A stretch of DNA of 64,000 nt, taken from the NCBI RefSeq assembly GCF_005491425.1, contig NZ_CP028083.1, positions 3,564,001 through 3,628,000 of the forward strand, in the 5' to 3' direction. The notes beneath the pieces are model-generated. The model had not been told where the DNA came from. It saw only the letters and a list, made by a program, of their open reading frames with translations, and made no database searches. Numbering within the stretch: the first letter of the stretch is position 1; each line of letters opens with the position of its first letter. Below, piece by piece: positions 49,533 to 59,598 of the stretch. A program made the translations under genes and the position numbers. Source of the stretch: Lysinibacillus sp. SGAir0095 (GTDB lineage: Bacteria > Bacillota > Bacilli > Bacillales_A > Planococcaceae).

Positions 49533-50957
49533 TTAATGCTGTAATTCCTTTACATGTGGCAAAACTGTATCCGGGAAAATTTCTGTTGGATAATCCCCCG
49601 TAAAGCACGCCATGCAAAGTCCACGAGTTTCATCGTCAAATGCACGAGCAGTGGCTTCTATGAGACCATCAGCAGAAAGGAAAGTTAATGTATCCGCTCC
49701 GATCGCTTCACGAATATCTTCTACACTTTTACTAGATGCAATCAGTTCTTCACTTGTTGACGTATCAATCCCGTAGAAACAAGGGTTTTTCATCGGCGGC
49801 GATGAAATGACAACATGTACCTCGGTTGCGCCGGCTTCTTTTAACATATTAACAATTCGACGTGATGTCGTACCTCTTACAATAGAATCATCCACCATTA
49901 CCACACGTTTACCTTTTACAACTTGCACTACTGGAGAAAGCTTCATTTTCACTCCACGTTCACGCAGTTCTTGTGTTGGTTGAATGAAAGTACGACCTGT
50001 ATAGCGATTTTTAATTAAACCAAGCTCATATGGGATGCCGCTTTCTTCAGCAAATCCAATTGCTGCAGAAATAGATGAGTCTGGAACACCTGTGACAACG
50101 TCCGCCTCAATTCCAAAGCACTCTTTTGCCAATTGTTTACCCATACGTTTACGTGCAGCATGAATGTTGATTTCATCGATATTGGAATCAGGACGGGCAA
50201 AATATACATACTCCATCGCACACATTGCACGTTTTTCCATTGCAACAAAACGATCCTCTTCAATACCTTGATCAGTAATGACTAATAGCTCACCTGGTTC
50301 TACTTCACGAACAAACTCGGCTCCAATTAGATCAAATGCACAAGTTTCCGAAGCTACAACATATGCCTCTCCTAATTTACCAAGAGATAATGGGCGTAAC
50401 CCGTTACGATCACGCGCTACCATCATCCCCTCCTTCGTAATAATCAAGAAAGAAAAGGCCCCTTTTAATAATGAAAGAGATTCTTTAACTTGTGCACGGA
50501 ATCCCGGCTTTTTACTTTTCTTGATTAAGTGAACAACAACTTCTGTATCCGATGTCGATTGGAAAATACTGCCCGAACGTTCTAGATGTTGTTTTAAATG
50601 ATTCGCATTTACTAGGTTCCCATTATGGGCAATGGCTAGTGTACCAGTAGAAGAACGGAATAATAATGGCTGTACATTCTCGATACCACCGCCACCAGCA
50701 GTCGTATATCTGGCATGTGCAATCGCTCCGTAACCTTTAGCTGTGCCTAAGTTGCTTTCATTAAACACATCATTTACTAACCCTTCACCCTTTACTGCAC
50801 GAAGCGCATGACCGTCCGTTACGACGATCCCAGCGCCTTCTTGCCCACGGTGTTGAAGTGCATGTAGACCATAATAGCTTAATTGTGCAGCATCAGGATG
50901 TCCCCAAATGCCGAAAACTCCACATTCTTCATTTAAGCCTCTGATTTCACCAAGCAT
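49533..50957 (-). CDS. purF: Amidophosphoribosyltransferase
   Basis: A 474-aa enzyme catalysing the committed step, PRPP plus glutamine to phosphoribosylamine. It starts [20 protein letters not shown]. The short propeptide is expected to be cleaved before Cys12, the glutamine-amidotransferase nucleophile. The phosphoribosyltransferase domain has [18 protein letters not shown] (PRPP loop). The cysteines that hold the 4Fe-4S cluster in the Bacillus enzyme are seen in AMCAMEY and [12 protein letters not shown]. The ATG at 50957 has AAAGGAG 7 nt upstream and overlaps the end of purL by 25 nt. Confidence 0.97.
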   Translation of the reverse strand: MLGEIRGLNEECGVFGIWGHPDAAQLSYYGLHALQHRGQEGAGIVVTDGHALRAVKGEGLVNDVFNESNLGTAKGYGAIAHARYTTAGGGGIENVQPLLFRSSTGTLAIAHNGNLVNANHLKQHLERSGSIFQSTSDTEVVVHLIKKSKKPGFRAQVKESLSLLKGAFSFLIITKEGMMVARDRNGLRPLSLGKLGEAYVVASETCAFDLIGAEFVREVEPGELLVITDQGIEEDRFVAMEKRAMCAMEYVYFARPDSNIDEINIHAARKRMGKQLAKECFGIEADVVTGVPDSSISAAIGFAEESGIPYELGLIKNRYTGRTFIQPTQELRERGVKMKLSPVVQVVKGKRVVMVDDSIVRGTTSRRIVNMLKEAGATEVHVVISSPPMKNPCFYGIDTSTSEELIASSKSVEDIREAIGADTLTFLSADGLIEATARAFDDETRGLCMACFTGDYPTEIFPDTVLPHVKELQH

Positions 50958-53161
50958 GGGATTGCTCCTTTCCAAGCAGAACGGAATTCCTCCACTGTAC
51001 CTTCTAAAAGAACGCCAGTATGACCGTTGATTGTAATTTTCGCATCATCTGTTACAATACCGATTTTCTTCGCCTCAGGAATTACTTTTTCGAATGCAGC
51101 TGCATTTTCCTCATTTACTGTTACAACAAAACGTGATTGAGATTCACTAAATAAAGCTGTTACTGCAGAGCCCTCTAATGATACGTCAATCCCTAAACCT
51201 TGTGCTCCAAAAGTTTTTTCTGCTAATGCTACCGCTACGCCACCTTCAGAAACGTCATGTGCAGATTGCAATAACCCTTCACGGATTGCAGTTAAAATCG
51301 CTTCTTGACGTTTAGCCTCTACCGCTAAATCAATATGAGGTGCTTTTCCGAAAATTTTACCGAAAACAAGCTTTTGAAGCTCAGAGCCACCGAATTCAGT
51401 AGCTGTTTCACCCACTAAGTAAACAACATCTCCAGCAGTTTTTACTTGCTGAGTTGTAACGTGTGCTAAATCCTCTACTAAACCAACCATACCGATTGTT
51501 GGTGTTGGGTACACTGCTTCACCAGAACGCTCATTATAAAGGGATACGTTCCCACCGATTACTGGTGCGTTAAGTGCTGTACATGCTGCTGAAATACCGT
51601 CAGCTGATTTTTCAATTTGCCAGAAGATTTCTGGTTTTTCCGGATTCCCAAAATTCAGACAGTCAGTTATTGCAAGTGGTTTACCACCAGAAGCAACAAT
51701 GTTACGTGCAGCTTCAGCTACTGCAATTTTCCCACCCATTTCTGGATCTAAGAAAATATAACGAGAATTACAGTCAGTTGTCATTGCAAGACCTTTATTT
51801 GTACCACGTACACGTAATACAGCCGCATCAGAACCAGGTGCAACAATCGTGTTCGTACGTACTTGATAGTCATATTGATCATAAACCCACTCTTTAGACG
51901 CAACTGTTGGTGCCTTAAGTAAGCCTAGTAATGTATCTTTGTAGTTATCTACTTCTGGTTCACTATTTTCAAGAGCTTGGAACTCTGCAAAGTATGCAGG
52001 TTCTTTCGAAGGCTTATTGTAGACTGGTGCATCTTCAGCAAGAGCATCTGCTGGAACTTCCGCAACTACTTCACCTTTATGTACCAGACGTAGCATTTTA
52101 TCATCTGTAACGCGACCAATTGCCACAGCGTCTAAACCATATTTATCGAAGATTGATTTAATTTCATCTTCGCGCCCCTTTTTCACAACAAGCAGCATAC
52201 GTTCTTGTGATTCAGATAACATCATTTCGTAAGCTGTCATTCCTGTTTCACGTTGAGGAACTAAGTCTAGATTCATTTCTACACCGGAACCAGCTTTAGA
52301 AGCCATTTCCGCTGATGATGAAGTAAGACCTGCCGCACCCATATCCTGAATTCCTACAAGTGCGTCTGATTTTACAACCTCCAGGCATGCTTCAAGTAAA
52401 AGTTTTTCCATGAATGGATCTCCAACTTGAACTGCTGGACGTTTTTCTTCAGAAGCTTCCGAAAGTTCTTCCGATGCAAATGTAGCACCATGAATTCCGT
52501 CACGGCCAGTTTTGGCTCCAACGTACATGACTGTGTTGCCAACCCCAGCAGCAATACCGCGCTGAATATCTTTATGGTCGATTAACCCTACACACATTGC
52601 GTTAACAAGTGGATTACCTTCATAACAAGGATCAAATTGAATTTCTCCACCTACTGTTGGAATTCCGATACAGTTTCCGTAACCTGCAATCCCTGCAACC
52701 ACTTCTTCAAATAAATACTTGCCACGTTTGGATTGTAATTCACCAAAGCGTAATGAGTTTAACATGGCAATCGGACGGGCACCCATTGAGAAAACGTCAC
52801 GAATAATTCCGCCTACACCAGTTGCTGCTCCTTGATAAGGCTCGATTGCAGAAGGATGATTGTGTGATTCCATTTTGAAAACGACCGCTTGTTCATCACC
52901 GATATCAACAATCCCTGCTCCTTCACCTGGACCTTGCAACACTTGAGGTCCTTTTGTCGGGAACTTGCGTAATACTGGTTTTGAATTTTTATAAGAACAG
53001 TGTTCAGACCACATTACAGAAAATAGACCCGTTTCAGTCCAGTTTGGAAGACGACCTAAGATACCTTCCACCATTGCAAATTCTTCATCTGACATCCCCA
53101 TAGAAGCATATAGCTTTTGATTTTTAATTTGCTCCACTGTTGGTTCTAAACTAGCTGACAT
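50933..53161 (-). CDS. purL: Phosphoribosylformylglycinamidine synthase subunit II
   Basis: A 742-aa small-type PurL that works with PurS and PurQ to convert FGAR to FGAM with ATP and glutamine. Marks: [75 protein letters not shown] and [15 protein letters not shown]. Overlaps purQ upstream by 11 nt and purF downstream by 25 nt, typical of this tightly coupled operon. Confidence 0.97.
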   Translation of the reverse strand: MSASLEPTVEQIKNQKLYASMGMSDEEFAMVEGILGRLPNWTETGLFSVMWSEHCSYKNSKPVLRKFPTKGPQVLQGPGEGAGIVDIGDEQAVVFKMESHNHPSAIEPYQGAATGVGGIIRDVFSMGARPIAMLNSLRFGELQSKRGKYLFEEVVAGIAGYGNCIGIPTVGGEIQFDPCYEGNPLVNAMCVGLIDHKDIQRGIAAGVGNTVMYVGAKTGRDGIHGATFASEELSEASEEKRPAVQVGDPFMEKLLLEACLEVVKSDALVGIQDMGAAGLTSSSAEMASKAGSGVEMNLDLVPQRETGMTAYEMMLSESQERMLLVVKKGREDEIKSIFDKYGLDAVAIGRVTDDKMLRLVHKGEVVAEVPADALAEDAPVYNKPSKEPAYFAEFQALENSEPEVDNYKDTLLGLLKAPTVASKEWVYDQYDYQVRTNTIVAPGSDAAVLRVRGTNKGLAMTTDCNSRYIFLDPEMGGKIAVAEAARNIVASGGKPLAITDCLNFGNPEKPEIFWQIEKSADGISAACTALNAPVIGGNVSLYNERSGEAVYPTPTIGMVGLVEDLAHVTTQQVKTAGDVVYLVGETATEFGGSELQKLVFGKIFGKAPHIDLAVEAKRQEAILTAIREGLLQSAHDVSEGGVAVALAEKTFGAQGLGIDVSLEGSAVTALFSESQSRFVVTVNEENAAAFEKVIPEAKKIGIVTDDAKITINGHTGVLLEGTVEEFRSAWKGAIPCLVKSEA

Positions 53162-53831
53162 GTGATTCCCTCCACATTTTTACAATAGATTTAAATACCT
53201 TAAGACCATCGTCACTACCTAGTAATGCATCCACCGCACGTTCTGGGTGAGGCATCATGCCAAGTACATTTCCCTGTTCATTAATGATTCCGGCGATGTC
53301 TTCAAGACTGCCATTTGGATTTTCACCTGAATATGTAAATACGATTTGATTGTTTGCTTTTAGTTCTGCTAGCGTTTTGTCATCACAGAAGTAATTTCCT
53401 TCTCCGTGAGCGATTGGGATATTGATGATTTGGCCAACTTCATATTGATTTGTAAACAATGTATCGTTGTTTTCTACTTTTAACCCAACTGTACGACACA
53501 TGAATTTCAAGTTTTTGTTTCGAAGTAAAGCTCCAGGAAGTAAGCCTGCTTCAGTTAAAATTTGGAATCCGTTACAGACACCTAGTACTGGTTTGCCTGA
53601 TTCAGCAAACTTTTTCACTTCTGCCATTACGTTTGATTGGTTTGCCATTGCACCACAACGTAAATAGTCACCGTAAGAGAAACCGCCTGGTACTAATACG
53701 CCATCAAATTCGCTTAAATCTGTTGCGTCATGCCAAACGTATTCTACTTCTTCGCCTAGTTCATCTTTAATAGCATGATACATATCGATGTCACAGTTTG
53801 ACCCAGGGAAAACGAGTACTGCGAATTTCAT
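53151..53831 (-). CDS. purQ: Phosphoribosylformylglycinamidine synthase glutaminase subunit
   Basis: A 226-aa class I glutamine amidotransferase. The catalytic Cys is in [20 protein letters not shown] and the His-Glu pair in [11 protein letters not shown]-terminal [16 protein letters not shown] and [17 protein letters not shown] are diagnostic. It supplies ammonia to PurL. It starts 2 nt after purS and overlaps purL by 11 nt. Confidence 0.97.
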   Translation of the reverse strand: MKFAVLVFPGSNCDIDMYHAIKDELGEEVEYVWHDATDLSEFDGVLVPGGFSYGDYLRCGAMANQSNVMAEVKKFAESGKPVLGVCNGFQILTEAGLLPGALLRNKNLKFMCRTVGLKVENNDTLFTNQYEVGQIINIPIAHGEGNYFCDDKTLAELKANNQIVFTYSGENPNGSLEDIAGIINEQGNVLGMMPHPERAVDALLGSDDGLKVFKSIVKMWRESHVS

Positions 53832-53833
53832 GA

Positions 53834-54082
53834 TTAGTTAGCCTCCTCAACTTCATAGCGGTAATCTTCAATAACTGTATTTGCAAGAAGCTTTTCACAC
53901 ATTTCTTTTACCAAAGAATCAAGATCACGTTCTGTATCGCCAATTACAACCTCTAAATACTTACCGATACGGATGTCTTGCACCTCGTTGTAGCCCATTT
54001 TCGCCAAGGAACCTTGAACAGCTGAACCTTGTGGATCAAGTACACTTTCGCGTAATGTAACGTAAATTTTAACTTTAGTCAT
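53834..54082 (-). CDS. purS: Phosphoribosylformylglycinamidine synthase subunit PurS
   Basis: An 82-aa small structural subunit that bridges PurL and Pur[41 protein letters not shown] and the end [13 protein letters not shown] are typical. Only 2 nt separate it from purC upstream and from purQ downstream. Confidence 0.96.
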   Translation of the reverse strand: MTKVKIYVTLRESVLDPQGSAVQGSLAKMGYNEVQDIRIGKYLEVVIGDTERDLDSLVKEMCEKLLANTVIEDYRYEVEEAN

Positions 54083-54084
54083 TT

Positions 54085-54795
54085 TTATTTTCCTCCAAGT
54101 CTAGCAAGAATAATTTCATATACATCTGTTAAATTTCCTAAATCACGTCGGAACACGTCTTTATCAAGCTTTTGTTTTGTTTCTGCATCCCAAAGACGGC
54201 AAGTATCTGGTGAGATTTCATCTGCCAGTAATACATTTCTGTCCTTATCGCGGCCAAATTCAAGCTTAAAGTCTACTAAAATAACGCCGACTTCTTCAAA
54301 GATTGGTTGAAGAACACTATTAACCTTTAAACCTTGTTGATAGAGAATTTCGACTTCTTCCTTCGTAGCAATCCCTAAAATGTCGATATGATCGTTATTG
54401 ATCATAGGGTCACCAAGGGCATCATCTTTATAATAAAACTCTACAATCGTCCGGTTTAATGGAGTTCCTTCTTCAAGCCCAAGTCGTTTCGCAAGACTAC
54501 CCGCAGCAATATTACGAACCACTACTTCGATTGGAATAATATCTACCTTACGAACTAGCTGTTCGTTTTCAGAGATACGTTCCACAAAGTGTGAATCAAT
54601 TCCTAGCGTTTTTAATTTTTCGAAAATTACTGTTGTAATGCGGTTGTTTAGTATACCTTTTCCATCAATCTCTGCTTTCTTTTCACCGTTAAATGCAGTA
54701 GCACTATTTTTATACTCTACGAACAAAATATCCTCTTGTTCAGTTTGGTATAAACGTTTTGCTTTCCCTTCATATAAAAGCTGACCTTTATTCAT
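54085..54795 (-). CDS. purC: Phosphoribosylaminoimidazole-succinocarboxamide synthase
   Basis: A 236-aa ATP-dependent ligase that joins CAIR and aspartate. Marks: LLYEGKAKRLYQTEQ, YKNSATAFNGEKKAEIDGKG, EVVVRNIAAGSLAKRLGLEEG, LVDFKLEFGRDKDRNVLLAD and EISPDTCRLWD. The ATG at 54795 has GGAGG 8 nt upstream; the frame extends 5 codons further without a better site. A strong hairpin lies just upstream, between purB and purC. Confidence 0.96.
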   Translation of the reverse strand: MNKGQLLYEGKAKRLYQTEQEDILFVEYKNSATAFNGEKKAEIDGKGILNNRITTVIFEKLKTLGIDSHFVERISENEQLVRKVDIIPIEVVVRNIAAGSLAKRLGLEEGTPLNRTIVEFYYKDDALGDPMINNDHIDILGIATKEEVEILYQQGLKVNSVLQPIFEEVGVILVDFKLEFGRDKDRNVLLADEISPDTCRLWDAETKQKLDKDVFRRDLGNLTDVYEIILARLGGK

Positions 54796-54818
54796 GACGC
54801 GTGCCTCCAATTATTTAT

Positions 54819-54850
54819 CACTCATCTCCCACAGCTGTGAGAGATGAGTG
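54819..54850 (-). other. Intercistronic hairpin between purB and purC
   Basis: Perfect CACTCATCTC / GAGATGAGTG 10-bp arms with an inner palindrome CACAGCTGTG, in the 94-bp gap between purB and purC. It is followed by ATAAATAATT, not a strong T-run, and then the purC ribosome site. Possibly an RNA-processing or stability element, or a partial terminator that tunes the later genes. Confidence 0.55.
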
Positions 54851-54889
54851 GTTATGTTCAATTGTTATTAGCGAAAATCATTTAATCAA

Positions 54890-56188
54890 TTAGTCGTTTA
54901 GTCCAAGTCGTTCAAAGATCATATCTACATTTTTAATGTGATAGTTATAGTCGAAGCAATCATCAATCTCTTCTTTCGATAATAAAGAAGAAATTTTTTC
55001 ATTTCCTTCTACTAATGGGCGGAATTGCTTTTGTTCATCCCATGCAATAGCAGTTAGTGGTTGAACCGTATCATAAGCTTCCTCACGTGCTAATCCTTTA
55101 TCGATTAAAGCCAGTAAAATACGTTGTGAGTAAATTAAGCCGAATGTACGATCCATATTGCGTTTCATGTTCTCAGGGAATACCGTTAAGTTCTTCACGA
55201 TGTTGCCAAAACGGTTTAACATATAATTTAAGCCGATTGTTGCATCTGGAATAATTACACGCTCTGCAGATGAATGTGAAATATCACGTTCATGCCATAA
55301 CGATACGTTTTCATAAGCTGTTAGCATATAACCACGTAAAAGTCGTGCAATACCTGTCATATTTTCAGAACCGATTGGATTACGCTTATGTGGCATTGCA
55401 GAAGAGCCCTTTTGTCCTTTTGCAAATCCTTCTTCTACTTCTCGTGTTTCTGACTTTTGTAGACCGCGTACTTCTGTTGCAAATTTTTCTATAGACGTTG
55501 CGATTAATGCTAAAGTTGAGAAGTATTGAGCATGACGGTCACGTTGCAATGTTTGAGTTGAGATTGGTGCAGCTTGTAGACCTAATTTTTCACAAACATA
55601 TTGTTCAACGAAAGGATCGATATTGGCATAAGTTCCAACTGCTCCTGACATTTTACCTGTTTCGATTACTTGTGCCGCTATATCGAAACGTTCCAGGTTA
55701 CGTTTCATCTCTTCACGCCATAGAGCAAGCTTTAAACCGAATGTCGTTGGCTCAGCGTGTACACCATGGGTACGACCCATCATCACCGTGTATTTATATT
55801 CTTTTGCTTTTTCAGTCAAGATGTTGATGAAGTTCACGATATCTTGACGTAAAATATCGTTCGCTTGTTTGATTAAATAAGATAAAGCTGTATCCACTAC
55901 ATCTGTTGAAGTTAAACCGTAGTGAACCCATTTGCGTTCTTCTCCACAAGTTTCAGAAACAGCACGAGTGAATGCTACAACATCGTGGCGAGTTTCTTGC
56001 TCGATTTCATAGATACGGTTAATATCAAATGAAGCATTTTGGCGAAGTAATGCTACGTCTTCTTTCGGAATTTCGCCAAGTTCAGCCCATGCTTCACATG
56101 CTAAAATTTCAACCTCCAACCAAGCTTTAAATTTGTTTTCTTCTGTCCAAATTGCGCCCATTTCTGGACGTGTATAACGTTCGATCAT
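54890..56188 (-). CDS. purB: Adenylosuccinate lyase
   Basis: A 432-aa fumarase/aspartase superfamily enzyme that splits SAICAR and adenylosuccinate, releasing fumarate. Marks: [66 protein letters not shown] and the family signature [19 protein letters not shown] with the catalytic Ser loop. It follows purK by 14 nt. Confidence 0.97.
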   Translation of the reverse strand: MIERYTRPEMGAIWTEENKFKAWLEVEILACEAWAELGEIPKEDVALLRQNASFDINRIYEIEQETRHDVVAFTRAVSETCGEERKWVHYGLTSTDVVDTALSYLIKQANDILRQDIVNFINILTEKAKEYKYTVMMGRTHGVHAEPTTFGLKLALWREEMKRNLERFDIAAQVIETGKMSGAVGTYANIDPFVEQYVCEKLGLQAAPISTQTLQRDRHAQYFSTLALIATSIEKFATEVRGLQKSETREVEEGFAKGQKGSSAMPHKRNPIGSENMTGIARLLRGYMLTAYENVSLWHERDISHSSAERVIIPDATIGLNYMLNRFGNIVKNLTVFPENMKRNMDRTFGLIYSQRILLALIDKGLAREEAYDTVQPLTAIAWDEQKQFRPLVEGNEKISSLLSKEEIDDCFDYNYHIKNVDMIFERLGLND

Positions 56189-56202
56189 GTTTTCTTCTCC
56201 TT

Positions 56203-57327
56203 TTATTCTGACCAGATGCCAGAATGTTCGATTTCATAAAGTGTGTCGTCAATTTTATCTGTCAAAATTGTTACATGTCCCATTTTACGATTCACCTTTG
56301 CTTGAGTCTTCCCATAAAGATGGATGGACCAATCAGGATGCTTTGAAATTGAATTACTTAGTGGCATTACGTGCTGGCCTAATACATTCACCATAATCGA
56401 TGGCTGCAGCAATTTAGGTACGCGAAGTGGCCATCCACAGATCGCACGAATATGTTGCGTAAATTGAGAAACATTACAAGCCTCAATAGAGTAGTGTCCC
56501 GAATTATGTGGTCTAGGTGCAAGCTCATTAATAACGATTTCACCATTTTCTAATACAAACATTTCGACCGCTAATGTCCCAACAAGCTCTAAATAATCAG
56601 CAATTTTCTTCGCAGCATCGATTGCTTTGTTGTAAGTTTCATCCGCGATACGTGCTGGCACAATTGTTTCGTGTAAAATGTGATGAACATGGATATTCTC
56701 TCCAACTGGAAGGCAATAAGTTTCTCCTTGTCCATTTCGCTGAACAATGACAGATATTTCTTTTTCAAAAGGAACGAACCCTTCGGCAACACATTGCGAA
56801 TGCTCAAATAAGCTCTTTGCCAATGGCAGGTCTTCTTTTGAATTTAATTGTTGTTGACCTTTACCATCATAGCCACCACGTGAAGTTTTCACAATACATG
56901 GATATCCAATTCTGTCGATTTGATTCACTAATTCATCGTAATTTTCTGCTACTATGTATGGTGCGACTGGGCAACCTGCTTCTACAATTGCAGCCTTCTC
57001 TGTTACACGATCTTGAGTAATGCGAACTAATTCCGCCCCCTGTGGAACATATGCAATCTGTGTTAATCTTTTTAAACCTTCATAATCTATATTTTCAAAT
57101 TCAAATGTGATTACGTCACTTATATCCGCTAATTCCTCTAAAGCCGCCTCATCATCATATGGAGCAACAATTCGGATATCGGCAACTTGCCCACATGGAG
57201 AATCCATGGTTGGCTCAAGTACAGCAATTTTATATCCAGCTTCTTTTGCTGAAAGTGCCATCATACGACCTAATTGTCCACCACCAATGATTCCTATCGT
57301 CTGTCCAGGAAAAATCATCTTTGTCAT
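56203..57327 (-). CDS. purK: N5-carboxyaminoimidazole ribonucleotide synthase
   Basis: A 374-aa ATP-grasp enzyme turning AIR plus bicarbonate into N5-CAIR, the substrate of PurE. Marks: [71 protein letters not shown] and [19 protein letters not shown]. Its ATG overlaps the purE stop by 4 nt (ATGA), giving translational coupling. Confidence 0.97.
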   Translation of the reverse strand: MTKMIFPGQTIGIIGGGQLGRMMALSAKEAGYKIAVLEPTMDSPCGQVADIRIVAPYDDEAALEELADISDVITFEFENIDYEGLKRLTQIAYVPQGAELVRITQDRVTEKAAIVEAGCPVAPYIVAENYDELVNQIDRIGYPCIVKTSRGGYDGKGQQQLNSKEDLPLAKSLFEHSQCVAEGFVPFEKEISVIVQRNGQGETYCLPVGENIHVHHILHETIVPARIADETYNKAIDAAKKIADYLELVGTLAVEMFVLENGEIVINELAPRPHNSGHYSIEACNVSQFTQHIRAICGWPLRVPKLLQPSIMVNVLGQHVMPLSNSISKHPDWSIHLYGKTQAKVNRKMGHVTILTDKIDDTLYEIEHSGIWSE

Positions 57328-57812
57328 GATAAATCACCTGAACTTTCTAGCACTTGCGCCTTAATGGCTTCCCGGCGTGCTTCAAGACGACTAGCTAATT
57401 CAATGTCCGGAATTGATAGGATTTGAGCTGCCAGCAGTCCCGCATTCGTTGCCCCCGCTTTCCCAATTGCAACCGTTGCAACTGGTACACCACCTGGCAT
57501 TTGTACGATTGATAACAATGAATCCAAACCGTTTAATGCTCTTGATTGAACTGGTACACCGATAACAGGTAAAGTTGTTTTAGCTGCTACCATTCCTGGT
57601 AAGTGTGCCGCTCCACCTGCTCCAGCAATAATTACTTGGATTCCTCTTGAACGTGCTTTTTCCGCATATTCAAACATAAGATCGGGTGTACGATGTGCCG
57701 AAACAACTTGTTTCTCGTAAGGTACTTGTAACTCATCAAGAATATCGCATGCATGCTTCATCGTTTCCCAATCACTAGAACTTCCCATAATAACACCGAT
57801 TTTTGGATTCAT
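57324..57812 (-). CDS. purE: N5-carboxyaminoimidazole ribonucleotide mutase
   Basis: A 162-aa class I PurE that isomerises N5-CAIR to CAIR. Marks: [59 protein letters not shown] and [20 protein letters not shown]. First gene of the purine operon. Its leader of about 500 nt carries PurBoxes, a promoter, a guanine riboswitch and a terminator. It overlaps purK by 4 nt. Confidence 0.97.
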   Translation of the reverse strand: MNPKIGVIMGSSSDWETMKHACDILDELQVPYEKQVVSAHRTPDLMFEYAEKARSRGIQVIIAGAGGAAHLPGMVAAKTTLPVIGVPVQSRALNGLDSLLSIVQMPGGVPVATVAIGKAGATNAGLLAAQILSIPDIELASRLEARREAIKAQVLESSGDLS

Positions 57813-57991
57813 TTCAATCTCTCCTTCAATCTTCGCCCTCTTATCGATTGCGCTTTACTGTCTTCAAAACTCAATTAATTTCAATCTATTTTTCCATGAA
57901 GCACTTGTATCCATTTAAGTTTGATGGTTCACACCAACTTGTCAGCAATGGTTTTTCCTATGGAATGAATTTCAACCAAACATTTTAAACA

Positions 57992-58053
57992 ATAAAATAG
58001 TCCTCAAATAATCCACTCTCTTCCATGCGAAGAAAGCAGAATACTTGAGGACA
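57992..58053 (-). terminator. Leader terminator of the pur operon
   Basis: A long stem on the minus strand, GTCCTCAAGTATTC... pairing with ...GGATTATTTGAGGAC, then TATTTTATTG, downstream of the guanine aptamer and about 180 nt before purE. Guanine binding should favour this terminator, as in B. subtilis. Confidence 0.8.
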
Positions 58054-58119
58054 TAAGATTGAAAGAGAATGAAGTGAACATAGTTCACACCACACCTTTC
58101 ATTACACCAAAAGTTCGCT

Positions 58120-58190
58120 TTCCCGCATAGTCCAACATTTTCGGTGTCGGGTAGAGACACTAGAGCCATATTCTCTAGCATATATGTGGG
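58120..58190 (-). promoter_or_regulatory. Guanine (purine) riboswitch aptamer
   Basis: Minus strand: P1 5' arm CCCACATA, P2 with TAGAGAATATGGCTCTA, the core GTCTCTACC, P3 CCGACACCGAAAATGTTGG, then ACTATGCGGG closing P1. The C in GACTATG corresponds to C74 of the xpt aptamer, which selects guanine or hypoxanthine over adenine. One P1 mismatch. The ligand call rests on this base and on the pur operon context. Confidence 0.92.
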
Positions 58191-58329
58191 ATATCCTATT
58201 TACTGGTTACTAAACTAACTATTTATATACCTCTGCAATCATTAGTTTGTACTGACATGACCATGCTAGAGGCTTAACTTCTAAACTAGTGTTTTCAATC
58301 TATTTTAAGAAGTTTTACTTCCTGTTCAC

Positions 58330-58358
58330 ATTTTAACAAGCCTCAAGAAGAAAATCAA
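58330..58358 (-). promoter_or_regulatory. Promoter of the pur operon
   Basis: Minus strand TTGATT, 17-nt spacer, TAAAAT: a good sigma-A promoter, 6 nt downstream of the PurBox pair. Transcription from here gives the riboswitch-containing leader. Confidence 0.75.
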
Positions 58359-58363
58359 TGGTA

Positions 58364-58407
58364 AAATGCGAACGATAAATTTTCAGAAAACGGTAATGTT
58401 CGTATTT
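58364..58407. promoter_or_regulatory. Inverted PurBox pair (PurR operator)
   Basis: AAATGCGAACGATAAA on the plus strand and, inverted, AAATACGAACATTACC. The CGAAC and GTTCG cores are 24 nt apart, the same as I recall for the B. subtilis pur operator. PurR, whose binding is relieved by PRPP, should repress here. purR itself is not in the window. Confidence 0.85.
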
Positions 58408-58422
58408 AGAGTGAAAAATCCT

Positions 58423-58611
58423 TCATTCCTCTAGCAATATCCCTTTAAATTTAATCTTTTGACGTAAGTATGTTGGTTCTCCCTCCACAAGGTGAAATAC
58501 AGGCTCTTCCTTACGCCCCATCGGCATATAGCCTTCATCCCTCATCCTCTCTAAACATTGTTCAATGGTTTCATTTTCTTCTACTTCAAACCAAATTTGT
58601 TTTTTTCCCAT
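58423..58611 (-). CDS. yebG: NETI motif-containing protein YebG
   Basis: A 62-aa small cytoplasmic protein. The family motif appears as FEVEENETIEQCLERMRDEG, followed by YMPMGRKEEPVFHLVEGEP. Function unknown. It lies just upstream of the pur operator, as in B. subtilis (yebG-purE), in the same orientation. AAAGGA precedes the ATG. Confidence 0.9.
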   Translation of the reverse strand: MGKKQIWFEVEENETIEQCLERMRDEGYMPMGRKEEPVFHLVEGEPTYLRQKIKFKGILLEE

Positions 58612-58881
58612 ACATAATTCCTTTCGATCATTGTATTAATAATCATAACAAATATTAAATCATTAAAATTACATTCTGATAAAGTATTTAAATTCATCTA
58701 TAATTTACCCAATTACAATCCAAATCAAAGTGAATTCCTGAATTTCCTTTTCCTTAGCTTAGAATTCTAGCAATGGTGCTCATGTCGAATATTTTTTTTT
58801 AAAGAGAAGGGTTTTCTCATTAATTTCTAATGGAGATTTTGTATGATTCTATATAAGAAGAAAAAAAAGTGAGTTGATTAC

Positions 58882-59598
58882 ATGACATATAAAATATTAA
58901 TTATTGAAGATGAAGAGAACATTGCACGTGTTCTACAGCTGGAGCTGGAGTTTGAAGGTTATGAAACAGATGTTGCTCATACAGGAACTAGCGGCTTGAT
59001 TAAATACCGAGAAGGAAGTTTTGATTTAATACTCCTTGATTTAATGTTACCCGAGATGCATGGTCTGGACGTTTTAAAGAGAATCCGTGCTACAGAGCAA
59101 GCTACCCCTGTTATTTTATTAACAGCAAAAAGTGAAGTGGAAGATAAGGTAAAGGGTTTAGATCTCGGTGCAAACGATTATGTAACAAAGCCCTTTGAGA
59201 TCGACGAATTATTAGCACGTATTCGAAACTCCATTCGCTTTGCTAAACCGAAAATTACTGAGCCGCTGGCAGAAGAAAAAGATGATTATCTAATACGCTA
59301 TGGTCGCCTTTCTATTCATGAACAAACTCGTGATGTGCTTTACTTCGAAAAATCGGTGGACTTAACTCCAAGAGAATATGATTTGCTGCTTTACTTACTT
59401 AAACACCCAAAACAAGTACTAACACGAGAACAAATTTTAGAAGCTGTATGGGGCTTTGATTACTTTGGAGATACCAATGTAGTGGATGTTTATATTCGTT
59501 ATCTTCGGCAAAAGCTGGAATCGGCAAATCCTACAGCTCTCATTAAAACTGTAAGGGGCGTTGGTTATGTATTAAAGGAGTCCACTCATGAAACTTAG
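58882..59598 (+). CDS. OmpR/PhoB-family response regulator
   Basis: A 238-aa regulator. The receiver domain (1-120) has phospho-acceptor Asp53 in DLILLDLMLPEMHG, the acidic pair IEDEENI, LLTAKSEV and DYVTKPFEIDELL. The C-terminal winged helix (about 140-235) has VDLTPREYDLLLYLLKHP and GDTNVVDVYIRYLRQKLE. It overlaps the histidine kinase gene by 11 nt. The RR-HK-PepSY order resembles ykoG-ykoH-ykoI of B. subtilis. Likely targets include the downstream PepSY promoter. Confidence 0.92.
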   Translation: MTYKILIIEDEENIARVLQLELEFEGYETDVAHTGTSGLIKYREGSFDLILLDLMLPEMHGLDVLKRIRATEQATPVILLTAKSEVEDKVKGLDLGANDYVTKPFEIDELLARIRNSIRFAKPKITEPLAEEKDDYLIRYGRLSIHEQTRDVLYFEKSVDLTPREYDLLLYLLKHPKQVLTREQILEAVWGFDYFGDTNVVDVYIRYLRQKLESANPTALIKTVRGVGYVLKESTHET

